Assembly (NCBI GenBank): GCA_027625915.1
Contig: JANTQA010000023.1
Span: forward strand, 4,712,001 to 4,776,000
Reading direction: 5' to 3'
Length of the DNA: 64,000 nucleotides
Source of the DNA: Anaeramoeba flamelloides
Taxonomy: Eukaryota; Metamonada; Anaeramoebidae
The position numbers and the translations under genes are program-made. The notes below the pieces were generated by a model that was given only the letters and a program-made list of their open reading frames with translations, ran no database searches and had not been told where the DNA came from. Below, piece after piece: positions 38,088 to 49,399 of the stretch (position 1 is the first letter of the stretch; every line of letters begins with the position of its first letter).

Positions 38088-38250
38088 CGAGATAATTTCA
38101 ATCAAATCGCGATATATCAGAAAATCGCAATATCCAATATTATCGCGAAAATATAACAAATCACGATAATATTACAAATCGCTATATTCTATAAAATGGT
38201 GATAATTATTTCAAAAATCGTGATAAATGCCAAAAAATCGTGATATAATA
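38088..38250 (+). repeat. Degenerate AAATCGTGATA-type tandem repeat
   Basis: Seven or eight irregular units of about 20-24 bases, each with a core like AAATCG(C/T)GATA or its variants AAATCGAGATAA, AATCGCAATA and AATCACGATAAT. CG is otherwise scarce here, so the regular CG-containing core stands out. It begins about 290 bases after the RAD23 stop. Confidence 0.6.
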
Positions 38251-38449
38251 GTTAATGGCTTTTGGGCTAATTGAGCAATATTTTTACAAAAAATAGATTA
38301 TTTTAAAAAAGTCATTCTCTGAAAAAAACAACAAAAAAGATACTTGATCAAATCAAGGATAATACCAAAGAGTTTTATTGTATTTTCGTTTGATTTGGTT
38401 AACAAACCTTTCGATCCATCCTTTTAGATCAATAACAATAAGAACTAAA

Positions 38450-38830
38450 GAGAAATAAATATTTTCTCAGTCAAAACTGGTGTTGTAAATCGTGTTGAAT
38501 AAAAGAGCTTCTAAAACAACCAACCCTTTACCTGTCCTTTAAAAAATGTGCTCTTGGGTTAAAACATTTTCAATATTCTCTAAAAGCCGAAAGGAGTCTG
38601 ATAACTTTTCAAAAGCTTTCACAACAACCTAGCCACATGACCACCAATTTTTAAGATTTTTTGGTACAATATTGTTCTTCGTGTAATTCTTCTTTTTTGT
38701 ATCTTTGTATTGGAAAGAAAACACAACGAGAGCTTATGGGTTTTGAGTTTAATCGATCACCAATAAGAAGGTTAGTTACTCTTTCTTCTTTTTGGTTATT
38801 TAAACTTGTGAAGGTAACAACCCCATTTTA
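38450..38830 (-). pseudogene. Decayed coding-like tract 3, family unknown
   Basis: The minus strand has protein-like segments in more than one frame, for example ERVTNLLIGDRLNSKPISSR, VVVKAFEKLSDSFRLLENIE and DLKGWIERFVNQIKRKY, with several interruptions. One interruption could be a very short GT-AG intron, so an unrecognised multi-exon gene cannot be excluded. No domain is recognised. Confidence 0.35.
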
Positions 38831-39959
38831 AAAAAAAAACATCTATTTTATATTCAAGTACATTGTCGAAATGGGTTCTTATTAGTTTGTGATCATAAAA
38901 TTTGTTTGAGATTTTATATTTTGTATAAAAAAAAAAAATTAAAAAGAAAAATACAAATTTTTTTTTCCACTACAAACTTTCTCATTCCGTTTATAAACGT
39001 TTTCTGTCTTTCAAAACCTTCAAACACTTGAAGAAAATTCACAAACACTTGCAAACACTTACTAACATTTTAAAGAGGAAGAGTGTTGTAAAAGTTTAAG
39101 GCTTTATAAATGTCAAGAGAATTTTTTTAAATTGATTTCGAAAAAAATAATCCTTTTTTCGTGATAATTATTTTATCACAATACTGTGGATTATTTACAT
39201 TTGATGATTTTTCAAGATAAAGTCATACTAATCCAGATTTTTTGTTTTATCACTATTTATTGCTAATATGGTGATAATATATACTCTCATCAAAACCTCT
39301 ATTAAATAATAAGAAAATACAATCAAGAAATTTTACTGAAGTGAACTTAAATGTGGAACAATCTTTTTATTCAATATACAAGAAATTGAAAATTAACAAT
39401 AATCAAATTTTATACATGCTAAATGATATTAGCCAAGAAAAGGTAATGAAAATTTACAAAAAGCAGTGAATTTCGGTGTTAATTCTTTGGTTTTTGTTAA
39501 AATACTAATAAAAAAAAAGTACTAACATTATTAACACAATTGCGTTACAATTTAAAAATAAATGAATTAAATTCTTGAAGTAGTGTATAATAAGAAATGA
39601 AAGAAAGTAAATAAATTATTTAAACTTTTTCAATTTATTTTATAATTTTTCAAGGTGTTTGGAAAATAATAAAACTTTTTAAATAACTTGAATCCCTTGT
39701 CAGGGTTTTACTATTCACACTAGATATATTTTACATTACCAAATAAAATAATATTTTCAAAAAAATTTTTATTAGATTTCATAAATTGGAACCCAAGTGA
39801 AATAACTAATTGAAAAAAAAAAACACCCCTTAATGTTATAGAATAACAAATAATTAAATATGAAATTTAATTCACTTTTAAATTATTCCCAATATATAAA
39901 AACTTAATATTTTTAAAAATTAAAAAAAAAATAAAACCAAATATAAAAAAAAGTGAGTC

Positions 39960-40150
39960 AAAATTTTTGAAATGACTATTATTGATTTTTTATTACTGAA
40001 CTTTTCACTGAAAAAAAGCGAATAATAAGATTTTTTACTAATAATTAAATTCATTTTAAAAGACATTAGATAGTCAAAATTTCCTTAATGATTATTTGTC
40101 TATTTGAAGATTTTTTTTTTTCCACAAGATCTTTTGTAAAAAAAAAAAAG
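39960..40150 (+). repeat. Dispersed repeat R3, copy 1
   Basis: Matches 49400-49585 over an ordered set of landmarks: GATTTTTTATTACTGAACTT, CACTGAAAAA, AGATTTTTTACTAATAATTA, then a TTTTAAAAGACATTA stretch and ATTTGTCTATTTGAAGAT. Diverged and non-coding. Confidence 0.5.
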
Positions 40151-40204
40151 TATAAAAAAGAAAAATAGATGAATAAAAAATGTTGAAAAAAAGATTATTT
40201 ATTT

Positions 40205-40345
40205 ATTTGATTTATTGAGAGAAAGGTATAATTGGAGAATATTTTATCAAATAAAAATAGAGAAAAGGGGAGATAATTAAAATTTCAATATAAAATAATA
40301 ATATTATTTGCACAATAAAGTTAAAAACGTATTCACTATCTTGAT
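40205..40345 (+). repeat. Dispersed repeat R4, copy at 40.2 kb
   Basis: Has TTATTGAGAGAAAGGTATAA, ATTTTATCAAATAAAAATAG and AATAATATTATTTGCACAAT followed by a TTAAAAACGTATTCACTAT end. These are the same ordered landmarks as the other R4 copies. Directly preceded by R3 and followed by R1. Confidence 0.5.
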
Positions 40346-40599
40346 TTTTTTAGGGGATAACTAAGGATTGAATAATTATCAATTCAAATAAAAATTCCAG
40401 AATTTGTGATTAATAATTCAATTTTTATTCTGCATTTCAATAATCTTTTTTTTTTTTTTTTTAAATTTTATTACACAGCATTTCCAAATTTGTGTGAACA
40501 TTTCACAAATCTTCTCTAAAAAAATTGAAAAACAACTAGTTGTATAAGAAAATGAAAAATCAATTTTTGTTTATTTCAATGATACAACACATACCCACA

Positions 40600-41115
40600 A
40601 AATAAATAAAAACCTTATCAGTCAAAGGGACACCGTTATAATGAAAAAACATACATAATATATGAGTTAAATCCAACATATTCTTTACAAAATAAAATTT
40701 CAATTTTTTGATCTTAATCATTTTTATCGTTTTGTCAATTTTTTTTTTTTCTTTTTTTTTCTTTTTCTTTTAAAAGTCAATTTGAAAACGAAAAATGTTT
40801 TGAACCCCAAATTAATATTAAGAAAAGTGGTGCTTTGTAATTTATATTAAAATGAATATATTTATAATTAAAAAATCCCAAAACCAACAATTTTAATTTT
40901 CCAAAGAAATTGGGAAATTTAGCATGAAAAGTTAAATGAAAGGTGGGTAAAAAATTTTTTTGAATTTTTTTGGTATGTTTAGATATTTCTTTTCTGAATA
41001 CCAACTCTAATCGAAGTTTATTATTTATCATTTTTTTTAAACAATTGGAATTTGGCTAATTCGTCAAAAAAAAGTGAAATTTTCATTTATATCTGGGCAC
41101 TTTGAGTGAAAAGTG
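40600..41115 (+). repeat. Dispersed repeat R1, copy 2
   Basis: Begins with AAACCTTATCAGTCAAAGGG, contains CCAACAATTTTAATTTTCCA then AAGAAATTGGGAAATTT, and ends with GTGAAATTTTCATTTATATC and CACTTTGAGTGAAAAG. Order and spacing match the copies near 2.5 and 46.1 kb. Confidence 0.55.
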
Positions 41116-42407
41116 ACTTATTTATTTTAAAAAGAACCGACAAATGATTATAATTCTGAGATTTTTTTTTCAAAAAACAAATCACACAAATATAAACATT
41201 TTTATACATCATTACACAAAAAGAAATTATAGTGTGAATTGGAAAGAACATACCCAAACACGCACACACGTACCCACACCCACACACCCACTAGGTTAAT
41301 AGAGTGTTTGGAATTTTATTTTTTAATTTGTTTTCACAAGTTTTAACAAATAATTTGTGAATTGGAAAAAATAATTCACAAAAAATGGAATGTGGGCTAA
41401 AAGTGGATCAAATATATTGAGCCATCAATATATTTTCAAAAAGCAATTCAATTTCTAATTTATCTTTAAAATTAACTTTCAAGATATTTTTTTCTAACTA
41501 AATTCTTATTATCAACCAATTTTCAAATGTTCTTTATATTTAGATCTCTAAAATTCTTTATTCAAAACAAAGTTAAAAAAATTCAAAAAAGAGGAAAGTA
41601 TACAAAAAAAATGAAAAATCAAAAATGTCGATTTATGAATACGATAAATTCCAATAAATGTTTGAAAATTGTTACTTTCTTTTTACCATTTTTTTTTACT
41701 TCAGCTTTGAATTCCGGACTTTATTGATTTAAATATTGAGAAACTTTCTAAAATTAATTGATCTTAGAAATTTTCTTTCTCAAGGGTTGTTTTAAAAGTT
41801 TAGATCAATAGATTTCCAAAATGAAAAATATATAAAAACTTTTTTGAATTTAAGTATATAAAAAAAATTTAATGATCTGATTAAACTATTATGACCTTTT
41901 TTCAATTTATTTGATAGCCTGAGAACTAAACACTTTGCTTGAACTTCAGTCTACTTTCAAGTTAAATCTCTGAAGTTGATGATAATATCTCGAAATATTA
42001 AAACTATTTTCTTATGAAAAAAAGATTGAATTACAAAGTTTTATTTGCTATTAGATTTCACGCTATCCTTCAAAAGATTAAATTATTACTGTCTTAATAT
42101 ATGAATAACAAACAAAAGATTGTATTGGAAATTGCAAAACTCGAAAAACATTTTTGAATTTACTTTGAAAATATGATAAAAATTCGAAAATTATTTCACA
42201 AAAGACTATAATAGAAATTTCATAAATTACGTAATAAAAAAACAGTTTTTCCAAAATTAACAAATAAAAAGATAAAACATTGACCAAAAATCCTAACATA
42301 AATATGTCAGCTTTCATTTTTCATCAAGAATTTTTCATTTTTCTCCTTATTTATCTGTTTTTTTTTTTTCTTTTTTTTTTTTTTTTAAAAAAACCACAAG
42401 TTTTACG

Positions 42408-45400
42408 ATGACCAATTTAAGAGATTTGTTGTCAGGGATTTTATCAGGAAACAACACACTGAGACTGGAATGCGAAGAGAAAATCATCACATTATCCGAA
42501 GATGAAAAATTTTGTATCAGTTTATTAGAATACTCACTCGATGAAAACGAAACACTAGCGAATAAGCAATTGTCTTTAGTTTTACTTCGAGATTTAATTG
42601 GGACGACTTTTGATCTCGACAACAAACGGGAAAAAAAAGCAACCATCGAAATGAGAAGCACAATTTTGGAGGGGCTATTGAATAATTTGTCCATTGAAGT
42701 CCGATTAATCCGAAGGCTCATTTCGGCGTGTATTTCCAAAATTGGACAGGTATCAAGCTTTGAAGATCGACTTGAATTGGTGGAGATCCTGATTGAAAAA
42801 ATCATGAACAATAACGATCCGAATCTGTTAATTGGTTGTTTGAATGCTTTAGATGAATTAATTTTATCGCTCACGAAATCTGAAGAGATTCTTCAAATCG
42901 GCTCCACGCTCTTAAAAATCTTTTTAGAATTTATCCAAAACTCGAAGGAAAAATTAGAGCCTAAGGCCATCTCGCAAACAATTTCAACAGTCGGAAGGAT
43001 TTTCTCAAAATTGAAATTAGTCGACGACTTTTCAGAAGAATTTTCAAACAATTTATCTCAACTATTTTTCCAATATTTGAAATTTTTTCAAAACGATATC
43101 AACAATTTCCAGATCGATTCCAAAAGCAACCACATTTTAACAATTCAATGTGTAAAGCAATCATTATTTTTATTTTCTAATTTTACGATTTTCATTGAAA
43201 ATGAAATTTATGATTTATTCGTTTCAATTTATAAAGCGATTCAAAATTGTATTGAGGTTTATAACAATGAAATAATTGAAAAGCAATATAACAACAACAA
43301 CAACAACAATAACGAAAACAACGACAATAATAATAACGCACAAGACGAAGAGGGCAATTTGATTGGCTTGGAAATATTAATCTCATTTTTTCTAGAGTTT
43401 TTCCATAGTATCGTCTTTTTGACGCCCAATTTAGCTGCTGAATTTTTCGAGTCTATAATTGAAGAAACAATTCAAATGATCTTAATCTACATGAAAATAA
43501 CAAAGCAAAACGAATCAGATTGGATCGAAAACCCCGATTTAATGTTAGAAAAGGAGAGTGAAGAATACTCTTATGGTGTTAGATTTTCGTCATATAATTT
43601 ATTGTGTGAGTTAATTGATCAGTTTAAGGAATCTATTCCACAAATTATGAAAATTGTTGAAAATGAATTAAATAAATTAGTTAAAATGGAAAATAATGAC
43701 ATGCAAAGTGAAATTAATAATTGGAAAAATACAGAATCGTTACTGTTTGCAATTTATTCAATTTCAAGATTAAATCTGGATCAATTGTTCAATAGCAATA
43801 AAGACTTTATCAATAATTTAGTTTTAATAATTGAAAAGCAATCACAAAAAATTGAAATTGAGCAAATATTTTTAACGCGAAGAATTTTTCTTCTCTGTAG
43901 TAAATTTAGTAAATATATAAACAATGATTTATTAAACAAGCTATATGCACACTCGATCAATTTATTAAAAGACAGTACACAATCTTCAATTGTCCATTTA
44001 GCTTGCATTGACTTTATTAATGGGTCTTCAAATTATATAAACGACAAGGAGGTAAAAAATTTTGGGTTAAATTTGGTTTATAAAATCATTTGTGAATCTT
44101 TAGATCAAGTCGATGAACAAACTAGAGAATTTTTCTTAATCTGCTTGATTGAATGCATTCCAAAGGAAATGGAGCCAATTATGGATAATATCGAAATTTT
44201 GGTAGATTCCTTAATTGTCACGTGGGTTGATTGTATCGGGGATGAGCTATCCCAAGACCTTTGCTCAGAGGCCCTGAAAAAGATAATCACATTTCCCAAT
44301 AGTATAATTAATTCAAAGGTAATAATTGGAATTTTTCCCACATGTATCAAATTGTTACAGAATTATGAAAAAAATGATTCTGGTATAACATTTTCTACAA
44401 TTCAATTGATAAGAAATATCTCTCAATTAAAAATAACTAATAAAAATAAAAACGAAAATGAAAATAAGGAAAAAAATCAATTTACCGAAAAGGAATTAAA
44501 TGATTTTAAAGATATTTTTTTCTTATTAATTGAAATTATTTTAAAAACTTCAAATAACGAATGCATCGTCCAATCTTTACGATGCCTAAGAACATTGATT
44601 TCCATTTTAAAGGATTATATTGTTGAATGGGAATACGAAGAATTAAATGGTGTTCAATTACTATTAAAAATTATCCTATTTTTATTAAAGCCAGAACAAT
44701 CAGAATCATCAATTATTTTAATTGGGCCATTAATAAGAATAATTATCAATGACTTTCAGAATTCAATTTCGGAAAATTTAGAGGACTTACTGGTTACAAT
44801 AATTAGCAAACTCAAAAATTCGCAAACATCTTCTTTAATTGAATCCTTGATCATAGTATTGGCAAAATTTATTGAAATCGATCAAGATTCCGTTGTAAAA
44901 TTTTTAATCGACAATCAGCAATTACAGTACATTATCGGATTGTGGTGCTCGGTTTATAACATGTTTTTGGATGACTATGAATTTAAAATTAGTCTGATCG
45001 GATTATCGTCTTTATTACAGATGTCATTTGCCAACGAGCACTTATTCAATTGCTTAGTAGAGCAAATACCCTCGAATGAAAATGAAAATGAAAATGAAAA
45101 TGAAACTAACAATAATCGAGTTGGAAAAAAAAATAACTTTGTCAAATTCCCAATAAAGGTTTTAACAATTTTATCAGATACTTTAATGGAGAAGATTGGT
45201 GAAAATCTTCAAAAAGAAGATATGAAAAAATATTTGGATCAAAACCAAAGTTCATTATTTGATAATCCTTTTGTTGCAATAGATAACGAATTCGGCGGGA
45301 TGGGTTATTTACAAGATATACATAACCAATTCAATGATGAGAATTCAGATTTATATGATGACGATTTTTTAAATGAAACTTCTGGCTATGATTTCGACCA

Positions 45401-45557
45401 AACCAATGATCCCATTTTTAAATTAAATTTAATCGAATATATCCAAGATGTTCTGAAAATGTTGGCTCAGCAAAATTTCGATCAATTTAAAGAATTAATA
45501 AACCAATTGCCAGTAGAATGCCAAGAAATTATAGAAGAAACCTTTTCTGAAAAGTAA
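42408..45557 (+). CDS. IPO9: Importin-9 (karyopherin-beta family), single exon
   Basis: Nuclear transport receptor. In animals and yeast (Kap114) the family imports core histones H2A-H2B and other basic cargo under control of RanGTP. The 1049-residue frame is close to the animal length of about 1040 and has no intron. The N-terminal importin region (residues about 1-110, with NKQLSLVLLRDLIG) is followed by helical HEAT-type repeats throughout. A poly-Asn loop is inserted at about 293-310. The strongest family mark is the C-terminus: an acidic loop (about 971-998, DLYDDDFLNETSGYDFDQ) then NDPIFKLNLIEYIQDVLKML, equivalent to the DPLYQIDLQAYLTDFL end of animal importin-9. The start at 42408 follows a poly-T/A leader and begins the first helix directly. 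Stop is TAA. Confidence 0.92.
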   Translation: MTNLRDLLSGILSGNNTLRLECEEKIITLSEDEKFCISLLEYSLDENETLANKQLSLVLLRDLIGTTFDLDNKREKKATIEMRSTILEGLLNNLSIEVRLIRRLISACISKIGQVSSFEDRLELVEILIEKIMNNNDPNLLIGCLNALDELILSLTKSEEILQIGSTLLKIFLEFIQNSKEKLEPKAISQTISTVGRIFSKLKLVDDFSEEFSNNLSQLFFQYLKFFQNDINNFQIDSKSNHILTIQCVKQSLFLFSNFTIFIENEIYDLFVSIYKAIQNCIEVYNNEIIEKQYNNNNNNNNENNDNNNNAQDEEGNLIGLEILISFFLEFFHSIVFLTPNLAAEFFESIIEETIQMILIYMKITKQNESDWIENPDLMLEKESEEYSYGVRFSSYNLLCELIDQFKESIPQIMKIVENELNKLVKMENNDMQSEINNWKNTESLLFAIYSISRLNLDQLFNSNKDFINNLVLIIEKQSQKIEIEQIFLTRRIFLLCSKFSKYINNDLLNKLYAHSINLLKDSTQSSIVHLACIDFINGSSNYINDKEVKNFGLNLVYKIICESLDQVDEQTREFFLICLIECIPKEMEPIMDNIEILVDSLIVTWVDCIGDELSQDLCSEALKKIITFPNSIINSKVIIGIFPTCIKLLQNYEKNDSGITFSTIQLIRNISQLKITNKNKNENENKEKNQFTEKELNDFKDIFFLLIEIILKTSNNECIVQSLRCLRTLISILKDYIVEWEYEELNGVQLLLKIILFLLKPEQSESSIILIGPLIRIIINDFQNSISENLEDLLVTIISKLKNSQTSSLIESLIIVLAKFIEIDQDSVVKFLIDNQQLQYIIGLWCSVYNMFLDDYEFKISLIGLSSLLQMSFANEHLFNCLVEQIPSNENENENENETNNNRVGKKNNFVKFPIKVLTILSDTLMEKIGENLQKEDMKKYLDQNQSSLFDNPFVAIDNEFGGMGYLQDIHNQFNDENSDLYDDDFLNETSGYDFDQTNDPIFKLNLIEYIQDVLKMLAQQNFDQFKELINQLPVECQEIIEETFSEK

Positions 45558-46119
45558 TACGGCTAATTTCTTATTTGCTTGTTTGATTGTGTGTGTGCGT
45601 GTGTGCCTTTGGGTATGCGTACACACAATTAGAATGATTGGCGTTTCTTTGTATATTTTATACTTTCATTAATAATTTTTTTTTTTTTCACTTAGAATAT
45701 TTTAAATAATTCAAATATATTTCTATTATTATTATTTTTTTTTTTTTTTTGTAAATATTATTTAAATATTAAAGTCAAAATTAATCAATTAAAAAAATTC
45801 TTTTGAAATAATCTCTATCTAAGAAAATTATATTTAACCTTATTTAATATTAATATTTATAAATTTAAAAAATAAAAATTTTGAGAAAAATAAATTTAAA
45901 TCAAAACTGTTTTTTTTATTGAAAAGGAAGAATTGAATCGTCATTAAATTTTTTTTTTTATTTATACTTTTATTTCACATATTATATTATCATTTTTATT
46001 TTTCTTATGTTTAAAGTATCCAAATAATTAATTAACGATATTTAATTGTTGTAAACAAATATAATTGAAATCAATAAAATTTCAATTAATTCCACAAAAA
46101 AATTTTAATTTGAATTTTC

Positions 46120-46800
46120 TATAATAAACTCTTTTTCAGTCAAAGGGGGTCGAGTGTTATTGAAGAAATGGGGGAAATTTTTTGAGTTTAATCCAATATT
46201 CTTCTCACAATAAATTATTGATTTTTAGATCAGAATCATTTTTTCTAATTTAGTCAGATTTTTTCTTTCTATTTCTTATTTTTTTTTTCTTTTAGTCGAA
46301 TTTTTGTTTTTTCTTTTGATTTTTTTTTTTTTTCTCAAAATTAATTTGAAAAAAAAAAAATTGAAATCCCAAATAGACTTGAAGGAGATCGAGGTTTTGT
46401 AAGTTCTATAATAATGAACAAAATTATTATTAAAAAATATTATTGTTGTCTATTATAATTTTCTAAAGAAATTGAGAAATTTTTTTGTTAATTTTCAGGG
46501 GTGAGTAATTAAAGAAAAATTAATCAAAATAAAAATAGAGCGGGGTTTTAATTAAAATAGTTAAATAAAAAATAATAATATCAAATATTGAAATTTTAAA
46601 ACTTCAAGTACCAATGAAAAGTGACTGAAATTTTTTTTAACATTTTATTTTTTTTTTGAAATTTTTGGTTTGTTTGATATTCCTTTTATGAATATCAATT
46701 CATAATACAAAGTCTATTATTTCTCTCATTTCAAAAAAATATATGTTGGTTAAGTCGTTTTAAACAATCAATTTTTTCATTTTTAACTGTGAACGTATTA
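46120..46800 (+). repeat. Dispersed repeat R1, copy 3
   Basis: Begins with AAACTCTTTTTCAGTCAAAG. It contains TTATAATTTTCTAAAGAAAT then TGAGAAATTT near 46450-46482 and ends near CAATTTTTTCATTTTTAACT and GTGAACG. An R4-like segment (46500-46610) lies inside it, so R1 and R4 may be parts of one larger element. Confidence 0.5.
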
Positions 46801-46984
46801 ATGTAATGGAATTTATAAAAGTTATTTTTAAATTTTTATATAAACAAATGGAAAATGTTATCTTATGAGATAACAGGGTTGTGTTTCCTTTTGTATAACG
46901 ACAAAATTATTCTACATTTATTAACAATTTTCAAGGCGGTGTTAGGACTGTTGTATAATAAAAGAATAAAAAAAAATATAATAT

Positions 46985-47600
46985 GTGAGAAAAAAGTTAT
47001 ATCAACCCTAATTCAAAATTTTTAACACACCGAAATTCAATTTGTGAAAAAAAAAAAACTTATTTAATCAATTCAAGAAGAATAAACAAATAAGAACCAT
47101 TTTTTTTAATTGAAATTTTAACACTTGTTTATAAATTACAAGACTCAAAAAAGAATAAATAAATAATTATCAGTACAAATAAATCCTGTGTATGTGTTAA
47201 AAATTTTGGAGTGAGAGCAAAATGAAAAAATTCATTGGTAAAATTGTTTAAATTCTTTTTTTTTTTTTTTTTGGGGGGGGGGGTATTGAACGATCAAATG
47301 GTTAGATACCATTAACTAATTTTATTTGAATTCTTCTATTTTAACAACTCGGCTTTAACATAATATCAATTGTTGATTAAAATTTTGATCCAACGAAAAA
47401 AAATTAAGTAATTCAAAAAAAGAAACTAAAAAAAAAACTAAAAGATGAAAAAACTGATTTTCATGAATTTTCAAAAATCAAATTATTTCTAATTTAAATG
47501 AAATTGAATTATTGTGATTCTTTGGGACCTTTTAGCTATGTCTAAAATTTTGAATTTTATTTTACGATCAAATTCCACTATAATATATAAGATGGGTTGA
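46985..47600 (+). repeat. Dispersed repeat R2, copy 1
   Basis: Matches 59400-59955 for about 570 bases. Shared landmarks are ATTCAAAATTTTTAACACAC, TTATTTAATCAATTCAAGAA, TTATAAATTACAA, GTTAAAAATTTTGGAG followed by GAGAGCAAAA, a GATCAAA-GGTTAGATACCA stretch and AACTAATTTTATTTGA. This copy has a T17-G11 tract (47256-47283) where the other has a short unique sequence. Confidence 0.65.
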
Positions 47601-47699
47601 AAATCTATATTATGTATCGAATTTTAATTTTTATGAAAGAATTTCGTGGTTGCAAAATAGATATACTAAAATGTCAAATTTTCAAATAGAGTGAAAAGT

Positions 47700-47935
47700 T
47701 CTATCATAATTTATTTATTGAGAGAAAGAAGTAATCTAAGTAGATTTACTAAATAAAAAGGTGAAGAAGAAAAATAATAATAAATATTAAAGTATCAAAA
47801 TATTATATCCTTTAAATAATAAAATTAAAAATTATCCACTATAGTTAGGTTTTTCAGGATTTTAAGGATTGGGTAAAATTCTTGATGTTACCCAATTCTT
47901 TCAAATCCTGGAAAACCTCCGTTAGCTTTTTTTTT
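47700..47935 (+). repeat. Dispersed repeat R4, copy at 47.7 kb
   Basis: Carries TTATTGAGAGAAAGAAGTAA, ATTAAAAATTATCCACTATA, GGTTTTTCAGGATTT and TTCAAATCCTGGAAAACC. It runs straight into a short foldback-type unit (GGTTTTCTTGGGTTTTCTGT near 48009) and then MITE copy 3. Confidence 0.5.
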
Positions 47936-48178
47936 TTGGTTTTAGAACTAAAAAGAAAATTTCTTAAATTTTATTTTTAAATATAAAATTAAAAAAAGGC
48001 ACCTTTAGGTTTTCTTGGGTTTTCTGTTTATTTTGAAAATCGATAGATTTTCGTTAGTTTTTTTTTGAATGTTCTATTTATTTGTGAAGTGTTCTAGGTT
48101 TTTTTGATTTTTCCATTTATTTGTAAAAGCAATATATTTTCGTTAGGTTTTTTTACTTTTTGTATTAAATAGAAAATT

Positions 48179-48378
48179 TACAGTCAGTTCCATTTTTAAG
48201 TCACAAACTTTCAACAAAATTTAAGGCACAAAAAAAATCTCAAATTAAGGCAAAAATTTGTAATTTTTTTTTTTTTACAATTTATTTTACTAGAATCTGA
48301 ATTTTGTACCTTCATTTGAAATTTTTAATGTACCTTAAATTTCGTTGAAAGTTTGTGTCTTAAAAGTGGAACTGACTG
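48179..48378. mobile_element. Palindromic TA-flanked MITE, copy 3
   Basis: Starts TACAGTCAGTTCCATTTTTA with the same mirrored arms (ACAAACTTTCAACAAAATTT, mirrored as CTTAAATTTCGTTGAAAGTT) and ends in GTGGAACTGACTG. It is somewhat more diverged than copies 1 and 2, and the right-hand TA is changed. Confidence 0.8.
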
Positions 48379-48978
48379 GAGTATTTCTCAAAGAATGTTT
48401 GAATATTCGAGGATCCATTAATAAAGGGTAGTTTTTAACCCCACTTATGCTCTTACCACTGAATTTTTATCAATCTCTTTTTAATCAGTACCCTCATTTT
48501 TTCTCTCCTTTTTATTTTCATTTTCAGAAAACTAAATTGGGTTGAAAATACTACATAGGACTGTAATTAAAAAGTTCTTTTGACTACTCTTTGAATTACC
48601 AGTCTCAAATTTAGTAACTTAAAAACTCCCTCTTTAGCACATTAAGAGTTCTTATGCACTTAACCCTAAACAACAAAGCTCGTTCTTTATTCAATCTTTT
48701 TTTTTTCTCTCTTTCTTTCTTTTCTTTTTTTTTTTTAATTCATTTCAATATATATAAACTATCTTTCAAAATCATTGTCCCATTAAAAATCAAATTTTAA
48801 AGAAAAATATTTTTAATAATTGAAGTTATCTATTATAATATAAAAATTTCGATTTTAATATTCAATACTATACTCATGAGATATTTATTTTTTGTCTAAA
48901 AATAAAAGAAAAAAAAAGTAAAAATAAGAATTAAAAAAAATTGGGTAATTTATTTTGTAATAAGCATTATTTAAAAAA

Positions 48979-49137
48979 TCAAAAATTTGGAAAATCATAA
49001 AAACCCAATTTATCAATTCTCCTTCCATTTGAATAACTAAATCTAATCTCTTTTTCATATTTGAAACCAAATTTTTCATTAACCCATCTGTTATTTCTTT
49101 CCAATTTTTCGTTTTCATTTTCCATTTTAACAAAACA
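48979..49137 (-). CDS. Possible terminal exon of an unlocated gene
   Basis: A strong-looking acceptor (TTATTTTTTCAACAG at 49138-49152) precedes a 52-codon frame with protein-like composition (ENEKLERNNRWVNEKFGF, then YEKEIRFSYSNGRRIDKLGF). The frame closes at 48979. No upstream donor keeps phase convincingly and no family is recognised. It could be a real last exon, a remnant or chance. Confidence 0.2.
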   Translation of the reverse strand, partial: CFVKMENENEKLERNNRWVNEKFGFKYEKEIRFSYSNGRRIDKLGFYDFPNF

Positions 49138-49399
49138 CTGTTGAAAAAATAAAGAAGAGAAAAAATGATTAATTTGTAAACTTTTCGTTCTGAGGGGAAA
49201 AACTTCAAAACAATACAAAAGCAATTCAAAATTCAAATGTAATGTGGGTCATTTATTATGAAATTTAGTTTATATATATATATCTTCATATGTAGATCCA
49301 ATAATATATATGAGTATTTATAACCCACCTTATTGTTAGATATTTATCTTTTAAAACTATTAGAAGCTCATATTAGATGTGAGTGTTGATTAGTTTTTT

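Larger units (their letters stand above)
37801..42407. other. Intergenic region with tandem and dispersed repeats
   Basis: About 4.6 kb without an intact gene. It holds a degenerate AAATCGTGATA-type tandem repeat (38088-38250), a decayed coding-like tract (38450-38830) and copies of dispersed repeats R3, R4 and R1 between 39960 and 41115. A CA-rich run lies near 41260-41290. Confidence 0.55.
45558..48978. other. AT-rich intergenic region with several repeat families
   Basis: Immediately after importin-9 is a short TG-rich run (45588-45607) and A/T-rich 3' sequence. Further on are copies of R1, R4 and R2 and one 201-bp MITE. No intact gene is seen. Confidence 0.55.

Noticed and set aside
38088-38250. 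CRISPR array
   Set aside because: Units are degenerate and about 20-24 bases apart with no constant repeat or unique spacers, and the host is a eukaryote.
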